Below, one piece after another: positions 62,762 through 64,000 of a stretch of 64,000 nt of DNA; within the stretch, counting starts at the first letter, position 1, and every line of letters starts with the position of its first letter. The stretch comes from Dimorphilus gyrociliatus (Eukaryota; Annelida; Polychaeta; Dinophilidae): contig CAJFCJ010000020.1 in NCBI GenBank assembly GCA_904063045.1, positions 1-64,000 of the forward strand, given 5' to 3'. The translations under genes were made by a program, and so were the position numbers. Under the pieces are notes generated by a model. The model had not been told where the DNA came from. It did not search any database and saw nothing but the letters and a program-made list of their open reading frames with translations.

Positions 62762-64000
62762 TCATTTTTTCTGTAATTTTGCAGACAAGAGTTGTTGATT
62801 AACGACAGCTAGTAATAAATCAACGATACATTGGTATGACGTTTGAGGAAGGTGGTAATTCTTTCCTAGAGCTTGTTCTAAAGTTAGTTTGTAAGGTTGC
62901 ATTTTTTGATGCCAACTTTTGGACGGATCGTCCTCTGTAATCTTCATAAGTGTGTCTCTCGTTGACCATAGCGTATTTAATACGGAAGAGACTGGCATAG
63001 TTGTGACATCCTGAACATCATTGTCTGTGTGCTGTCGTTGATTTAACGAAGTCACCAAACCAGGCACTTGCGGGGCACAAGCCACATTCCAAACTTGAAT
63101 TCCAGATGCGACTGCTTCTTCAAATGTAGAAAACCCTCCCAATTCTGGAGTGTATGAGAGTCTTTTCTTAAATAACTCGCATTCCGCGTGATTTGAACAC
63201 ATAACCAGGTCGATCTTTTCAAATACATCTAACATTGAGTTGGGTATTAATCGACGAAACTTTTCCAAGGTTACAACACAAACAGGCCTGAGTGATTCAT
63301 CCACATTTTCGAGTTCTTCCTCCGTATAATTCAAATAATACCTATGACGGTGTCTTTTCAACCAAATGTCCATTTGGCCCGCAACAGGTGTATTTGGAGA
63401 AAGAGCTTGAAAAAGAATTTCACTGGATTGTGGAATTTGTTCAGTTGCATCTTTAATTAATTTTGCATTTCCATTTAATGCTTGCTCTAGCATCGCAGCT
63501 CCAATAGACTTTGGCTGTGAGGTTGTCAAATTAACGGGCTCATCTTGTTCTTCTAGAGGTAAAGACGCTAAATTATCATGTGGAATATTCGTTTTCAAAA
63601 GAGGCGATAGTTCTTTGCCATTTAATTTGTCACCTTCGGTGTAGCTATGTCTCTTTAAGGAGTTCCTTGGAGGTGAAGAAATTGGAAAACTATTACGTCG
63701 ACTAGATGTTTCCTCTCCATTTGTCAGAAGATGGCGTTGCTTTAATGAATTTTTTAAAGCTGTTTTAATTTGAGAATGTTCAATGCCTTTAGTCGAATTA
63801 GTAGAATTTGTAACACCAGCATTAGTATTTAAGTTATTATTATTACTATTATTGTTGTTATTATTAGCATTTTCATTGTTCAAGTCCATCTGCACTTTAA
63901 CAATATTGTGCATACGATATTTGCCGGAATATTCTTTCCATAACCGTCCTGCTTCTGCTTTCACTTCACAAAAAGAATGAAAGCCTCCAGCTGTGGGCGG
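62762..64000 (-). CDS. Unrecognised protein, C-terminal part; 5' end beyond the window
   Basis: The frame is open from the right edge to a stop at 62762-62764 (at least 400 residues). I do not recognise the family. The visible N-terminal part is basic/aromatic (RLWKEYSGKYR), followed by an Asn-rich low-complexity tract, a Ser/Arg/Pro-rich stretch with possible phosphorylation sites (RRNSFPISSPPRNSLKRHS), and EPVNLTT, loosely like a CtBP-binding PxDLS motif. A folded-looking C-terminal half follows (IWLKRHRHRYYLNYTEEELE to the end, about residues 205-400) with Cys and hydrophobic residues. No membrane segment is seen. The open frame continues upstream of the first codon shown, so the start is not in view; a possible splice acceptor (CCCACAG) lies at about 63990. 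A nuclear regulator is a guess. Confidence 0.75.
   Translation of the reverse strand, partial: PPTAGGFHSFCEVKAEAGRLWKEYSGKYRMHNIVKVQMDLNNENANNNNNNSNNNNLNTNAGVTNSTNSTKGIEHSQIKTALKNSLKQRHLLTNGEETSSRRNSFPISSPPRNSLKRHSYTEGDKLNGKELSPLLKTNIPHDNLASLPLEEQDEPVNLTTSQPKSIGAAMLEQALNGNAKLIKDATEQIPQSSEILFQALSPNTPVAGQMDIWLKRHRHRYYLNYTEEELENVDESLRPVCVVTLEKFRRLIPNSMLDVFEKIDLVMCSNHAECELFKKRLSYTPELGGFSTFEEAVASGIQVWNVACAPQVPGLVTSLNQRQHTDNDVQDVTTMPVSSVLNTLWSTRDTLMKITEDDPSKSWHQKMQPYKLTLEQALGKNYHLPQTSYQCIVDLLLAVVNQQLLSAKLQKK

Noticed and set aside
1-64000. tRNA, 5S rRNA, other snRNA genes and CRISPR arrays
   Set aside because: Looked for B-box-like GGTTCGAATCC, 5S and U1/U4/U5/U6 core sequences and regular direct repeats by eye; none convincing. 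A covariance-model scan would be decisive.

Overview
This is animal genomic DNA, almost certainly from an invertebrate bilaterian. The evidence is spliced genes with GT/AG introns for Brachyury, two Islet LIM-homeobox genes, an opsin and four DEG/ENaC channels, together with a spliceosomal U2 snRNA gene and a degenerate non-LTR retrotransposon. Many introns are very short (51-90 nt in the channel and opsin genes); those of the developmental regulators are longer. I cannot name the phylum from the window alone.

Layout. Positions 1-3435 hold the 5' half of a broken, minus-strand LINE (C2H2 zinc fingers, then the start of a reverse transcriptase) that runs off the left edge. Its 5' end abuts a ~0.55 kb repeat (3436-3980) whose second copy (7923-8535) is the 5' flank of an intact-looking U2 snRNA gene (7662-7848, minus). 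Between the copies lies a diverged ~0.78 kb tandem repeat. Positions 10330-15330 carry a complete six-exon Brachyury gene (plus) with candidate TCF/LEF sites upstream. After about 5 kb of AT-rich DNA comes a head-to-tail cluster of four DEG/ENaC genes on the minus strand (20613-38277), with a decayed fifth copy at 32.2-32.4 kb. Two Islet genes lie in tandem on the plus strand: a divergent one (40356-43330) and a canonical one (46075-50744). A 6 kb gene-poor, relatively GC- and CpG-rich block follows, then a probable leucine-rich-repeat gene relic (56.76-57.89 kb), a three-exon opsin (59436-60875, minus), and the 3' end of an unrecognised gene that crosses the right edge (62762-64000, minus).

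How they fit together. Brachyury and the Islet genes are developmental transcription factors; the opsin and the channels are sensory or neuronal membrane proteins. There is no operon-like logic, and linkage need not mean shared function. The most unusual content is the channel cluster. All four paralogs carry an extra extracellular segment of about 450 residues, with conserved cysteine pairs, inserted between the thumb-region cysteine motif and the last palm strand before the second membrane helix. Ordinary DEG/ENaC/ASIC channels have only a few dozen residues there. The second notable feature is the U2 flank/LINE junction, which suggests a U2-gene-associated retroelement.
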